This document shows, one piece after another, positions 53,081 to 62,820 of a stretch of 64,000 nucleotides of DNA. The position numbers and the translations under genes are program-made. Origin of the DNA: Flammeovirgaceae bacterium (GTDB lineage: Bacteria; Bacteroidota; Bacteroidia; Cytophagales; Cyclobacteriaceae); contig JADJRT010000003.1 of NCBI GenBank assembly GCA_016712035.1, forward strand, positions 25,001-89,000. Direction: 5' to 3'. A model generated the notes under the pieces. The model saw only the letters and a program-made list of their open reading frames with translations, searched no databases and was not told where the DNA came from. The first letter of the stretch is position 1; every line of letters begins with the position of its first letter.

Positions 53081-54763
53081 CTACTTTCCCTTCCACCCGG
53101 GTCCGCGCACCACGCGTCCCGGTGTTGCGCCCGTATGTTCACCCTCTGCTAACACCTGCGTGCCGTTTACAAACACATGAACCATACCTGTGCTGTATTG
53201 ATGTGGATTTTCAAAGGTTGCATGATCCTGAATTTTTGCCGGATCGAAAATCGCCAGGTCAGCATAATACCCAACTTGTAAGGAGCCACGCTTTTGAATT
53301 TTTAAATTTGAAGCCGGCAACAAAGTAAGTTTCCGAATAGCTTCTTCCATTGTAATTACCTTCTCATCGCGCACATACTTGCCCAACACACGCGCAAAGT
53401 TCCCATACGCGCGCGGATGTGTACTCGACTTAAGAAATACGCCTTCCGTAGCTGGCGATTCGGCATCTGATCCAAAACTTAAATACGGCAAAACCAGTTG
53501 GCGTTTAATGTTTTCTTCACTCATCATAAAATAAGCGGTGCCCACGCGCGTACTATCAGCAATCACCAGATCCATGGCAGTCTCTTCCGGAGACTTACCA
53601 TAAATCATTGCAACCTCCGCCAACGTCTTTCCAGTAAATTGCTTTAATGAATCATTAGCGAAGCCCAATAATAAAACCCGATCCGGACTTCCAGCCATTA
53701 ACAACAAGTTTTCCCATTTATCTGAAGGCTTGCGCATTTCTTCTAATGCCTTTTTACGAATTTTAGGATCTTGCAAGCGCTCAATCCAAACCTTTATACC
53801 ACCCTCCTGCACCCAGGGTGGCATGGATGCATCAAGTCCGGTAGCTCCTGCAGGATAGGTGTACATGTCTGCTGTGATTTTTAAACCCTCTTTATTAGCC
53901 GCATCAATTTTTGAAAGCACCGAATCAAGCTTCCACCAGTTATCATTGCCCGCCATTTTTAAATGATAAATTTCCGCGGGCAATTTTGCTTCACGCGCAA
54001 TGCGAATCGTTTCATCTACTGCACCAAAAATTCCGTTCCCTTCGCTGCGCATGTGGGTAATGTACATGCCACCATATTCGCCAGCCACTTTACATAATTC
54101 AATAAGCTCTTCCGTTGATGAATAATTAGCAGGGGCATAAATTAAAGATGACCCCACGCCCAAGGCACCTTCTTCCATAGCTGCCCGCACCAATGCTTTC
54201 ATCCGCTCCATTTCCTCTGCATTTGGTAATCTGTTTTCATAACCAAGCACATGCACTCGTGCAGTGGTAGCTCCAACAAAGGAAGCTATGTTGGGCGCAA
54301 TGCCTCTTCGTTCCATTGATTCTAAATACTCACCAAGCGTTGTCCAATCTAAATCGTATTGCCAATCCGGATTACGTTTCATGTCTGCCTTGGCATCAGC
54401 TTTCATCTGATCACTCATTGGCCCCATCGAGGAGCCTTCGCCAAATACTTCAAGGGTTACGCCTTGACGGATATCGGCTTGCGATTTTCCATCGATGATT
54501 AATGACTCTACAGCCCAACTTAGCATGTTGATAAAACCGGGAGATACGGCAAGTCCTTTTGCATCAATTTCCTTTTCGCCAACTGCTTTCGACAGATCAC
54601 CCATAAAAGCAACGGTATCGGCATTAATACCTACATCGGTAATCACACCTGGTTTACCCGAGCCATCATAAACGGTACCGCCTCTAATGATGACATCATA
54701 CTTTTGCTTTTGGCAAGCTGATAAAACAATCAGCATTAAGAAGGCTAAAAATAAACGGTTCAT
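53081..54763 (-). CDS. Lipoprotein N-acyl-D-amino-acid deacylase family protein
   Basis: The 560-residue protein has a lipoprotein signal (LMLIVLSAC) and an amidohydrolase fold of the D-aminoacylase group. It carries YDVIIRGGTVYDGSGKPG near 23, YITHMRSEG near 232 (metal and Arg region) and AEIYHLKMAG near 264. ADMYTYPAG lies near 296, and the late segment RGSLQVGYYADLAIFDP closes the beta sandwich. The usual early HxH of amidohydrolases is replaced by PGFINMLSWA, so only part of the metal site remains, as in other Bacteroidota copies. It would release the acyl group from N-acyl-D-amino acids, probably in the periplasm. A paralogue lies at 56.9-58.5 kb. Confidence 0.87.
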   Translation of the reverse strand: MNRLFLAFLMLIVLSACQKQKYDVIIRGGTVYDGSGKPGVITDVGINADTVAFMGDLSKAVGEKEIDAKGLAVSPGFINMLSWAVESLIIDGKSQADIRQGVTLEVFGEGSSMGPMSDQMKADAKADMKRNPDWQYDLDWTTLGEYLESMERRGIAPNIASFVGATTARVHVLGYENRLPNAEEMERMKALVRAAMEEGALGVGSSLIYAPANYSSTEELIELCKVAGEYGGMYITHMRSEGNGIFGAVDETIRIAREAKLPAEIYHLKMAGNDNWWKLDSVLSKIDAANKEGLKITADMYTYPAGATGLDASMPPWVQEGGIKVWIERLQDPKIRKKALEEMRKPSDKWENLLLMAGSPDRVLLLGFANDSLKQFTGKTLAEVAMIYGKSPEETAMDLVIADSTRVGTAYFMMSEENIKRQLVLPYLSFGSDAESPATEGVFLKSSTHPRAYGNFARVLGKYVRDEKVITMEEAIRKLTLLPASNLKIQKRGSLQVGYYADLAIFDPAKIQDHATFENPHQYSTGMVHVFVNGTQVLAEGEHTGATPGRVVRGPGWKGK

Positions 54764-54871
54764 GAATTAGGTGGTTTAGTTTGGTCACGTTTCGACAATC
54801 TCAGCGTGACAATTTAAAGTAATTACTTTATCTCATTTAATCTATATCAATCTTAGCCTGTTGAAGACTGA

Positions 54872-56043
54872 CTACACTACCGGGAATTTAAAAGTTGATT
54901 TTAATTGAATGCGTTTACCAGAAGTTTGTGACTCACGGGCCGATTCAATCACTTCCAAAACATGTAAAGCGTGCTCAGCGGCAATCAGCGGCTCGTTGCC
55001 AGTAGCCATACATTCTGAAATCACCGAAGCTCCTTCCTCCCAGGCGTAGGTATCATGCTTCGTAGATTCACGCATTGTCTTTTCATTTTCTGTAGTAGCC
55101 ACATCAACACCAAACGGTGCCCAATCATATCCAATTAGTTGAAGATTGCCGTGCGTTCCCCAAATGGAAATAGTAGGCTTGTCCTGTCCCTCGCCCTCAT
55201 GGCCATATGGATCGAAATAATTAAAACCACACTGCACATGCGATAAAACTCCATTGGTATGTTCCATCAATACCATAGCGTTGTCTTCGGCCTCCACCTT
55301 AATTTTTCCTTTATTATCCACCGTCCGTTCGGGGGTAATAATACTTGTCATGGCCATAACGGATTTTGCTGGTCCTAACAATCCAGTAAGTGTGGCAAGG
55401 TTGTACACACCCAAATCCGGTAAACTTCCCCCACCCTTTTCATAAAAAAATGCAGACCATGTTGGGCCCAGATGACCATAGTGTGCATGGGCTGCCGACA
55501 CTGACCTATTTTTCCTTGCTGAATTGCTTTCGCCATGTAGGTAAATTGGGGACTATTAACAACGGCTGGCGCGCCCCAAATCCGCACCCCTTGTTTTTTC
55601 GCAAGGTCCAAAAGTTCTTTCCCTTCCTGATAGGTATTAGCCATGGGCTTTTCACTCCAAATATGTTTACGTGCAAGCAACGCTTGTTTGTTTAATCGAC
55701 CGTGTTCCTGCATATTGGTTAAGTTCACCATTAGCTCAAAGGGGGCTCCAGCAAGTAATTGATCAATGTGGGTGTAGTGATTTGGCACGTTGAATTTTTC
55801 AGCGGCTTTGCTCGCCCTTTCGGGGATGATATCGCAAACACTGACAATCTCTACAAACTTAGATTTAGATAAGTGCGGCAAATACATACCCGAAACGCTG
55901 CCGCAACCAATTAAACCGATTTTAATTTTTTTATCCACTTGAAAAAGTTCTCCAGACTTACTGATAAAAGGAGTTAGCATAGCGGAAACTGTAAGAGCAA
56001 TACTCTTTTCAAGGAATTCCTTTCGATTGATTTCATTTCTCAT
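54872..56043 (-). pseudogene. Exported Gfo/Idh/MocA oxidoreductase, broken by one missing base
   Basis: The first frame starts at 56043 with an RKEFLEKS (Tat-like) leader, then the dinucleotide motif IGLIGCGSVSGMYLP. KPMANTYQEGKELLDLAKKQ follows, with the catalytic Lys-Pro region SEKPMA. It fails near 55500-55503. One frame back the C-terminal domain continues SAAHAHYGHLGPTWSAFFY to 54872 with GGGSLPDLGVYNLATLTGLL. One extra G restores the joint GQVSAAHAHYG and gives about 390 residues. Such enzymes act on sugars or inositol-like compounds outside the cytoplasm. Being between two deacylase genes, it may be part of the same pathway, but the substrate is unknown. Confidence 0.85.
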
Positions 56044-56132
56044 AAATGGAATTGTTTTTTGAGGTTATATCCAAAATAAACCACTGCATGTCTAATGTAC
56101 ACAATCGCCTGAAGAAACAAATAAAGTTTTGG

Positions 56133-56873
56133 TTAAGTGGTCGGATTTACTCTGCCCAAACGCATGAAAAGCGGAAAGGTCACCGGTAAGGTTTGAACAC
56201 CCCACAAGGGAGCAATCTGGCTTATCAACGCCTCCACCGGATTAACCCGATTTGTTTGGATATACTTTTGGACGGCCGACCATGTAGTTAAATAACCTTC
56301 CAGTTGATCAATGGTCCAAGCCAATGAAATTTTAAATTCCGGAACCTTTATTTCATTAAAGGGAAACGGGATTGTTTGATAAGCCTCGTCAATCAATTTC
56401 CTTTGTTTGTTCCAGTATGGGCCGACTACATTTTTATAAAAATCGGTCACAAGCAAATCAATTGCAGGGTCAATACGAAGCAAACCATAACCCCAAATGG
56501 CAAGGAGTGCATCGGGTTTGGCTACACGATTCACCTCTTGATAAAATTTATCCAGATCAAACCAATGTATCGCTTGCGCTACTGTGACCAGATCAATAGA
56601 CATGTCAGCAAACTCAGTTTTTTCTCCAGCTATTGAATACGAAATAGAATCGGCTTTATTGGCTTGTTTAAGTTGCTTACTGCTGATATCGGTGGCGAGT
56701 ACTTTTTTAAATCGGTGTGATAAAACGTGGGCTGCTTGCCCATTGCCCGTACCACTATCCCAGGCTATTTCAAAAGTGCTAACATGAGAATAAATAAAAT
56801 CATACAACGCTTGTGGATACGTGGGTCTAAACTCTGCGTATTGTTGCGAATGCGAAGAAAATAAATCAATCAT
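56133..56873 (-). CDS. Class I SAM-dependent methyltransferase
   Basis: The 246-residue protein has the SAM-binding motif I as WDSGTGNGQAAHVLS near residue 38 and motif II/post-I VLATDIS. VTVAQAIHWFDLDKF near 95 lies where the trans-aconitate and biotin-type methyltransferases have it. The start MIDLFSSHSQQYAEFRPTYP is typical of the TMT/YcgJ group. Substrate unknown. It starts 90 bases from the oxidoreductase start and ends 12 bases before the second deacylase stop region, so it is likely co-transcribed with that minus-strand set. No anomaly. Confidence 0.87.
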   Translation of the reverse strand: MIDLFSSHSQQYAEFRPTYPQALYDFIYSHVSTFEIAWDSGTGNGQAAHVLSHRFKKVLATDISSKQLKQANKADSISYSIAGEKTEFADMSIDLVTVAQAIHWFDLDKFYQEVNRVAKPDALLAIWGYGLLRIDPAIDLLVTDFYKNVVGPYWNKQRKLIDEAYQTIPFPFNEIKVPEFKISLAWTIDQLEGYLTTWSAVQKYIQTNRVNPVEALISQIAPLWGVQTLPVTFPLFMRLGRVNPTT

Positions 56874-56884
56874 CTAGCCATGAA

Positions 56885-58506
56885 TTACTTTTTCCAACCC
56901 GGCCCACGAATACAACGGCCAGGCATAGCACCTGTGTGATTGCCATTATTCAAAACTTGTGTACCGTTAACAAAAACATGTATCATACCTTCTGCATATT
57001 GATGTGGCTCTTCAAAAGTTGCCCGATCGCGCACGGTGGCCAGATCAAAAACAACAACATCCGCATAATAACCAAGTGCAATACTACCTCGTTTTTTTAA
57101 TTTAAGATTACTTGCAGGCAACGAAGTCATTCGTCTGATGCCTTCTTCCAGAGTCATTATCTTTTCATCGCGAATATATTTTCCTAACAACCGTGCAAAA
57201 CTTCCATAGGTTCGTGGGTGGGTAGCATCCTTAAGAAAGGGTTCTTCGGCTGGAATGGAACCAGCATCCGAACAAATGCTAACATAGGGCAACGCCAACA
57301 TGCGCTGTACATTTTCTTCAGAAATCAAAAAGAAGATAGCGGCTATGCCTGACTTATCGGCAACAATTAAATCCAACATAGTTTCATTCGCGCTTTTTTT
57401 ATGTAGCCGAGCCACTTCATTTAATCGCTTGCCTTTATACAAAGCATTCAATGAATCTTTTCTAAAGCCAATCAACATCACATCCTTAGGATCCGAATTT
57501 CGCGTGGGGATGCCAAGCTCTAAATCCTGCAATAGTTTTTTTCTTATTGTTGGATTCTTCAATCGCTTCCGCATCGCAGGTGCTCCTCCTTCCTGAATCC
57601 ACGTAGGCAGACGGGCGGTAAGCGAAGTACCACTTGCGTTGTACGTGTACATATCGGCTGTAATTTTCAAGCCTGCTTTTTGTGCGCTGTCAATTTTGGC
57701 AAGCACTGTATCTATTTTATTCCAATTCCAGGTGTTATTGATTTTCAGGTGGTAGATTTCGGCCGGTAGGTTTGCTTCGCGCGAAATTTTAAAAAATTCG
57801 TTTAAAGCAGCATAAATTTTATCGCTCTCACTTCGCATGTGAGTTATGTACATCCATTATGCTTCGAAACTACTTTACAAAGTTCTATCAACTCATTAGT
57901 ATCCGCATAATCAGCAGGCGCATAAATAAGCGATGAACCCAAACCCATTGCTCCTTCTTCCATAGCCGCATTTACCAAAGTCTTCATGCGCTCAAGTTCT
58001 TGCGGATTGGGTGGGCGGTTATCAAAGCCCAGAACATAATTGCGAACAGTTGTTGCGCCAACAAAGGATGCGAAGTTTGTACTTACCCCCTTGCGTTCTA
58101 CGGTTTCAAAATATTCACCCAGGGTAGACCATAAAGAATCCTTTTCATCTTTTTTAATTCGAGGACCGGGGCTCCAGCCTTCGCCAAAAACTTCAAGCGT
58201 AACGCCTTGCTTGATATCACTCATCGATCGGCCGTCTTTTAACAACGAGCCATCCGCCCAGCTAAGCATATTGATAAAACCAGGGGCGAGGGCTAAGCCT
58301 TTGGCTTCAATTTCTTTTTTTCCCTTAGCGTTTATAATGGTAGCTATTTCAGCAATCGTATCTGCCTGAATGGCCACATCCCCTGCAAATGGTTTTTCGC
58401 CAGAGCCATTGTAGACAGTAGTATTTCTTATAATCAAATCATATTCTTGTTTGCTCTGGCACGAAGCAAAAAAGGCAAGTAGGTTAACAAGGAAAATTGT
58501 TTTCAT
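56885..58506 (-). pseudogene. Second N-acyl-D-amino-acid deacylase-family lipoprotein, broken by one missing base
   Basis: The first frame (58506 down to about 57844) has a lipobox (LAFFASC), YDLIIRNTTVYNGSGEKP and GVTLEVFGEGWSPGP. It ends at KVVSKHNG. One frame back it continues MYITHMRSESDKIY and runs to 56885 with LKITADMYTY and ASNLKLKKRGSIALGYYADV. Adding one A at 57851-57855 joins them as HNGMYITHMRSE. The mended protein of about 540 residues is a diverged paralogue of the lipoprotein at 53-54.8 kb and also has PGFINMLSWA in place of the HxH motif. Both may cleave related acyl-amino acids. Confidence 0.85.
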
Positions 58507-58626
58507 AGCAATCTATTTCAACAGGAGTAATGGCGAGGTTATCATACCTGAGTGCAGAGCATCTTAATGCCATTTCTTAAAATAGTTCACCCGGGATATT
58601 CTATTAAAAAAACGACCCAGAAATTC

Positions 58627-59380
58627 TTAAAAATTTGCCAACATAGCGGTTATACCCGAAGTATCGCGGGTTGGATTAAACTCAACCAAATCAGCACCTA
58701 TCAAATTACCTTTCAATTTTTGAATTATAGAGATCACTTCGCGACTGGAAAATCCTCCCGGTTCGTGATGTGATACTCCGGGTGCAAAAGCAGGATCGAT
58801 CGCATCCACATCTAAGGAAAGATAAACCGGACCTTGAAACTTAAACTGAACAGCTGGATTCCAATCTTTCATTTCAATAATCTCAACACCAAATTTTTTA
58901 GCCTGCTCGCGCTGATGTGCACTTAGTGTTCGGATACCAACCTGCACCAGTCGCACCGCCAGGCCTTCTTCCATGATGCGTGCAAAACGGCACGCGTGCG
59001 AATATTTATAACCTTCAAAATTGTCATACAAATCGGCATGGGCATCGAGATGAAGAATATTTAGTTCAGAATACTTTTTAGCAAACGCCCTAATCACCGG
59101 GTAGGTAATAGAATGATCGCCTCCCAGCGTAAACACTTTTTGATACTGAGAAAGCAGACTAGTTATTCCCATTTCGATTGAATTCACAGGCAAAGTTCCC
59201 TCAAGGGGAAATATCCCCTGAATCAACCCATCCCGAATGATTCTTTAAGTCTACTCCGGACTCAGTAAAATAATTGGACGAATCGGAATGAAAGGCCGCT
59301 CTAATGGCATCGGGTGCCAAGGCCGGACCACGCATAAAAGACGATGAATTATCATACGGAATGCTTGTGACTGAAATCAT
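58627..59380 (-). pseudogene. Agmatinase/arginase-family ureohydrolase, broken by one extra base
   Basis: The first frame, from the ATG at 59380, begins MISVTSIPYDNSSSFMRGPALAPDAIR and breaks at C4 or T3 (59205-59211 on the plus strand). One base fewer restores GDISLEGTLPVNS. The second frame carries all the manganese motifs: LGGDHSITYP, LDAHADLYDN and SLDVDAIDPAFAPG. They are in the right order for the ureohydrolase family, which turns agmatine or arginine into urea and putrescine or ornithine. The residue after HEPGG decides between members; it cannot be told. The break is in the opposite direction to most others here (an extra base rather than a missing one). Confidence 0.87.
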
Positions 59381-59590
59381 ATAGGTGTTAGTTAACTCAA
59401 AACCCGTTCGAATCAAAATCAAATTTACCCCAAACCTGTTATCCGTTAGGTCTTTAGCCGGGAAGTTTAGATTTCACTTTGAAAAGATTTTCTTATCTTT
59501 ACAGTCCTTTCTGCTTTGAGAAGAGATAGCCCCGCTACTCCCATCCCGAATCACAAGGGATAAAATCAATTATCAGCATAACAAAAACAA

Positions 59591-60052
59591 ATGGCCAGAC
59601 CGCAAGAAACGTTTAACAAGAAAGAATTAGAAAAAAAGAGACTGCAAAAAAGAAAGGAAAAGGAGCAGCGTAAAGAAGAACGCAAGGCAAATGCCAAGGA
59701 AGGAAGTTCTTTAGAAGACATGATGGCCTATGTTGACGAGAATGGAAATATCACCTCCACCCCACCCGATCCAACAAGAAAGAAAACCACTATTAAAACC
59801 GAAGATATTGTTATTGGCTCTTCCAATTTCGGTTCAGTCAATCAAGGCTCAGGGGCAGTAAGAACTGGAAAAGTTACTTTTTTCAATACCTCCAAAGGTT
59901 TTGGCTTCATTAAAGACTCTTCGAATGGCGAAAGTATTTTCGTTCATAGTAATGGCCTGATGTCGCCCATTAAGGAAAATGACACAGTAAGTTTTGAAAC
60001 CGAGCGTGGCTTTAAAGGACTTAATGCCATAAAGGTAAAAGTGGTAAAATAA
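59591..60052 (+). CDS. Cold-shock domain protein with a basic N-terminal extension
   Basis: The 153-residue protein has a C-terminal cold-shock domain (about 88-153): TGKVTFFNTSKGFGFI contains RNP1 (KGFGFI) and SIFVH is RNP2. The first 40 residues are a highly basic helical stretch (KKELEKKRLQKRKEKEQRK), followed by an acidic linker. Basic-extension cold-shock proteins are common in Bacteroidota and likely bind RNA more strongly than plain CspA. The 5' region before the start (about 168 bases) is long and could include a leader, as usual for cold-shock mRNAs, but I see no decisive structure. A bidirectional hairpin follows the stop. Confidence 0.9.
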   Translation: MARPQETFNKKELEKKRLQKRKEKEQRKEERKANAKEGSSLEDMMAYVDENGNITSTPPDPTRKKTTIKTEDIVIGSSNFGSVNQGSGAVRTGKVTFFNTSKGFGFIKDSSNGESIFVHSNGLMSPIKENDTVSFETERGFKGLNAIKVKVVK

Positions 60053-60053
60053 A

Positions 60054-60077
60054 AAGTCCTGCTATTCTGCAGGACTT
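60054..60077 (-). terminator. Terminator shared by the cold-shock gene and the following minus gene
   Basis: AAGTCCTGC (60054-60062) pairs with GCAGGACTT (60069-60077), loop TATTCT. On the minus strand it is followed by TTTTTA, so it terminates the minus gene (stop codon inside the loop). On the plus strand the tract after the stem is weak, so it may end the cold-shock transcript only in part. Confidence 0.75.
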
Positions 60078-60421
60078 AATTTCGTAACACTCAGGTTGAA
60101 TTGTTTATTAAGCGTAAACTCGTAGGTGCTTTCGCCCATCAACTCTGTGGCCTTTTTTGACATGGCCAATACATACAGTAAGTCTTGAGCCACTACCGAG
60201 CTTTTGATGCTATTCAAAGCTTTACCTTCAGAAGCTTGCATCGTAAACGCAAAGCCCTTCTTCTCTTTAGGGTTTAAGGCTTTAAACTCATGACCATAAA
60301 ACTGGTATTGCTGGGGCTCCTTTTCCGAATCCACCATCAGCTTTAGTATTGCAGGACGATACTTGTTCCACAGTGATACATACGTTTCGCCTCCGTTGGT
60401 ACTAAAGAATTTCTGATTCAT
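60062..60421 (-). CDS. Conserved hypothetical protein (119 aa)
   Basis: The 119-residue soluble protein has no signal peptide or membrane segment. Its second half is beta-strand-like with basic ends (YGHEFKALNPKEKKGFAFTMQ, TYEFTLNKQFNLSVTKL). It is not a family I can name. Its stop lies within the shared terminator hairpin and its start is 24 bases after the stop of rpoD, so the two are likely transcribed together. The clean frame and coupling support a real gene. Confidence 0.72.
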   Translation of the reverse strand: MNQKFFSTNGGETYVSLWNKYRPAILKLMVDSEKEPQQYQFYGHEFKALNPKEKKGFAFTMQASEGKALNSIKSSVVAQDLLYVLAMSKKATELMGESTYEFTLNKQFNLSVTKLSPAE

Positions 60422-60445
60422 AACTAGATTAAATATAAAAATGGA

Positions 60446-61309
60446 TTATCCTAAATAGGCTTTCAAATACTTGCTTCGGGAAGCATGACGCAATCTTCGA
60501 GTGGCTTTTTCTTTGATCTGGCGCACACGCTCGCGGGTAAGCTTAAACTTATCACCAATTTCTTCGAGACTCATTGGATGGCTGCCGTTTAATCCATAAT
60601 AATCACAAATCACTTCTGATTCTCTTTCTGTCAGCGTTGACAAAGCTCTGGAAACTTCCAGTTTTAGGGAATCCATAATTAAGCCGGAGTCTGGTGTGTC
60701 TTCGCTGCTACTTTCCAATACATCAAGCAATCTGTTTTCCTCGCCCTGCACAAATGGAGCATCCACGGATATTTGACGACCGCCCACACTCATAGTGCTT
60801 TCCACCTCTTCGATGGTTACATCCATAATTTCAGCCACTTCGGCTGGCGAAGGTTCGCGTTGAAATTTTTGTTCCAATTCAGAAAACGCTCGCGAGATCT
60901 TGTTTAAAGAACCCACCCGATTTAACGGTAGGCGTACCACACGCGATTGTTCGGCCAAAGCCTGCAAAATGGATTGACGAATCCACCATACCGCATATGA
61001 AATAAATTTAAAACCCCGGGTTTCATCAAAACGCATAGCAGCCTTTATCAACCCCACGTTTCCTTCATTGATAAGGTCGCCCAACGTTAAACCGTTATTT
61101 TGATATTGCTTTGCAACAGAAACAACAAAGCGCAAATTAGCTTTGGTAAGTTTCTCAAGTGCAGCCTGATCTCCGGCACGAATTCTTTTGGCCAGGTCTA
61201 CTTCCATTTCTGCGGTAATCAGATCTACTTTTCCGATTTCAACTAAATATTTGTCGGGAGACTGGCTCTCGCGATTTGTAATCTGTTTACTTATTTTTAA
61301 TTGCCTCAT
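60446..61309 (-). CDS. rpoD: Primary sigma factor (short Bacteroidota RpoD)
   Basis: The 287-residue protein is the compact primary sigma factor of this phylum. Region 1.2 comes first. Region 2 has LTKANLRFVVSVAKQYQNNG and then RGFKFISYAVWWIRQSILQA. Region 3 contains EQSRVVRLPLNRVGSLNKI. Region 4 ends with ERESEVICDYYGLNG and the helix-turn-helix LTRERVRQIKEKATRRLRH. The phylum's primary sigma lacks region 1.1. This factor would recognise the TTTG/TAnnTTTG promoters seen in front of rpsT and the tRNA genes here. Other short sigma-70 paralogues also exist in some relatives, so a specialised role cannot be excluded. Frame intact. Confidence 0.93.
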   Translation of the reverse strand: MRQLKISKQITNRESQSPDKYLVEIGKVDLITAEMEVDLAKRIRAGDQAALEKLTKANLRFVVSVAKQYQNNGLTLGDLINEGNVGLIKAAMRFDETRGFKFISYAVWWIRQSILQALAEQSRVVRLPLNRVGSLNKISRAFSELEQKFQREPSPAEVAEIMDVTIEEVESTMSVGGRQISVDAPFVQGEENRLLDVLESSSEDTPDSGLIMDSLKLEVSRALSTLTERESEVICDYYGLNGSHPMSLEEIGDKFKLTRERVRQIKEKATRRLRHASRSKYLKAYLG

Positions 61310-61358
61310 GGATAAATATGTGGTTTCGTATTGTTAACAAAAGATTGGTCCGTAAAAT

Positions 61359-62462
61359 TCAAACGGGTCGCGCGCCTAATTGTTTTAATAATCGGGTATG
61401 ACCGGCTAGTGCATCAAAAAACGTTCGGGCGCTCTTATAAGGAAGCCCAAACTCCTTAGCCGTTTCGCTTACAATTCCTGAGATTTTACGGTAATGCACA
61501 TGACAAATATTCGGAAAAAGGTGGTGTTCAATCTGAAAATTAAGCCCCCCTACATACCAGGAAAACCAGCGACTCTTATTTCCAAAATTGGTAGTGGTGA
61601 GCAATTGATGAATGGCCCAGTTATTTTCCAGTTTCCGATTATCATCCGGCAACGGAAATTCCGTGCCTTCTATTACATGGGCTGGTTGAAAAATTATGGC
61701 TAACAAAAAGCCTGCTATATAATGCATCATCAAAATTCCAATAAGAATCTGCCACCAGGCCAAGGGGGTAAATAACACCGGAATGATAAAAATATAACTA
61801 ACGTATACGATTTTAGTCAGGATCAAAATTGTCCATTCTTTGCCTACATGAGCATTGTTCATTTTGGCCAGTCCTGTTTTATCGTATTTATTTAAGCGAG
61901 AAAAGTCCTTGAATACCATCCAGGTAATAGTCATAAGGCCATATAAAAACCAGGCATAAACAAACTGATACTTGTGAAACCATTTCCAATCAGAATGCGG
62001 AGTCAGCCGAAGTACTCCTCGCGGGCTAATGTCCTCGTCTTCTTCGTGTACGTTGGTATAGGAATGATGGAGCACGTTATGCTGAATTTTCCAATTAAAC
62101 GCGTTTGCACCGATCAAATTCATGGAATAGCCAACAAGCGTATTTACCCACTTTTTATTTGAATAAGCGCCATGATTAGCATCATGCATAACGGATAATC
62201 CTATACCAGCTAAGCCCAACCCCATAATAATAACAGAAAGCAATAACCAACCCGTACCCGAAACAACACCCCCCAGAATAAGGCCATAGGGTATAAAATA
62301 AGCGCCAAACATGATAAATGTCTTGATTATCATTTCTAAATCGGCATGCCGGTTTAGTCCATTTGTCTTGAAATAATCGGCAACCCGCTTATTTAAGGTA
62401 GCCGTAAACTCTCGTTGAGAAGTGGCGAAGGTTAGTGGTTTTTGGCTTGTGAGAACTGACAT
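61359..62462 (-). CDS. Membrane fatty-acid desaturase (acyl-lipid/CoA type)
   Basis: The 367-residue protein has four hydrophobic segments and the three histidine boxes of membrane desaturases: HDANHG near residue 95, HNVLHH near 128 and QIEHHLF near 308. The Q in place of the first His of the third box matches front-end (delta-6/linoleoyl-CoA) desaturases, but no cytochrome b5 domain is fused. It introduces a double bond into membrane acyl chains and may help fluidity in the cold. The gene is single on its strand, with 49 bases before the sigma gene. No anomaly. Confidence 0.9.
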   Translation of the reverse strand: MSVLTSQKPLTFATSQREFTATLNKRVADYFKTNGLNRHADLEMIIKTFIMFGAYFIPYGLILGGVVSGTGWLLLSVIIMGLGLAGIGLSVMHDANHGAYSNKKWVNTLVGYSMNLIGANAFNWKIQHNVLHHSYTNVHEEDEDISPRGVLRLTPHSDWKWFHKYQFVYAWFLYGLMTITWMVFKDFSRLNKYDKTGLAKMNNAHVGKEWTILILTKIVYVSYIFIIPVLFTPLAWWQILIGILMMHYIAGFLLAIIFQPAHVIEGTEFPLPDDNRKLENNWAIHQLLTTTNFGNKSRWFSWYVGGLNFQIEHHLFPNICHVHYRKISGIVSETAKEFGLPYKSARTFFDALAGHTRLLKQLGARPV

Positions 62463-62820
62463 AAGAGGTTAATTGCATGAAAACCGCTGTGAGATTTTCT
62501 CACCAGCCCGTTATATTAATATTAGCCGAATGGGTGCGGATTTCGCCAGCGCCCTTCAATTGAAAATCAAGTAGTAGGTAACGATCTTAATCAAAGATGG
62601 ATAGCCTGCAGCACGATTCAAATAATTGATTGGCAAAAGTACAAAAATTTGATGAGATGTTTTTCCCTGCTTTGCAGGTTTTGACCATATATTAAGGAGT
62701 GGACGGATCAGCATAAGAAGTAACCATTCCATCAAAAATGGATGGATTTTGAATGAAAATGAGCCCGATTGTCACCTTAAGCATAAAAAAGGCAAGCTAT
62801 GCGTTCTATTAATTGCTTTT
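62463..62820. other. Gene-free stretch upstream of the desaturase gene
   Basis: These 358 bases have no reading frame that looks real. A small palindrome CCTGC-TTT-GCAGG lies near 62667-62680, in the same base sequence as the T-arm of the nearby tRNA-Arg, followed by TTTTG. I saw no terminator or promoter with a firm match. Confidence 0.5.

Noticed and set aside
59423..59590. Promoter for the cold-shock gene at 59479-59502
   Set aside because: TTTG and TATCTTTA are present but only 12 bases apart, too close for this promoter type.
62667..62680. Palindrome CCTGC-TTT-GCAGG as a terminator
   Set aside because: It is very short, has only four T after it and no gene on that strand ends before it.
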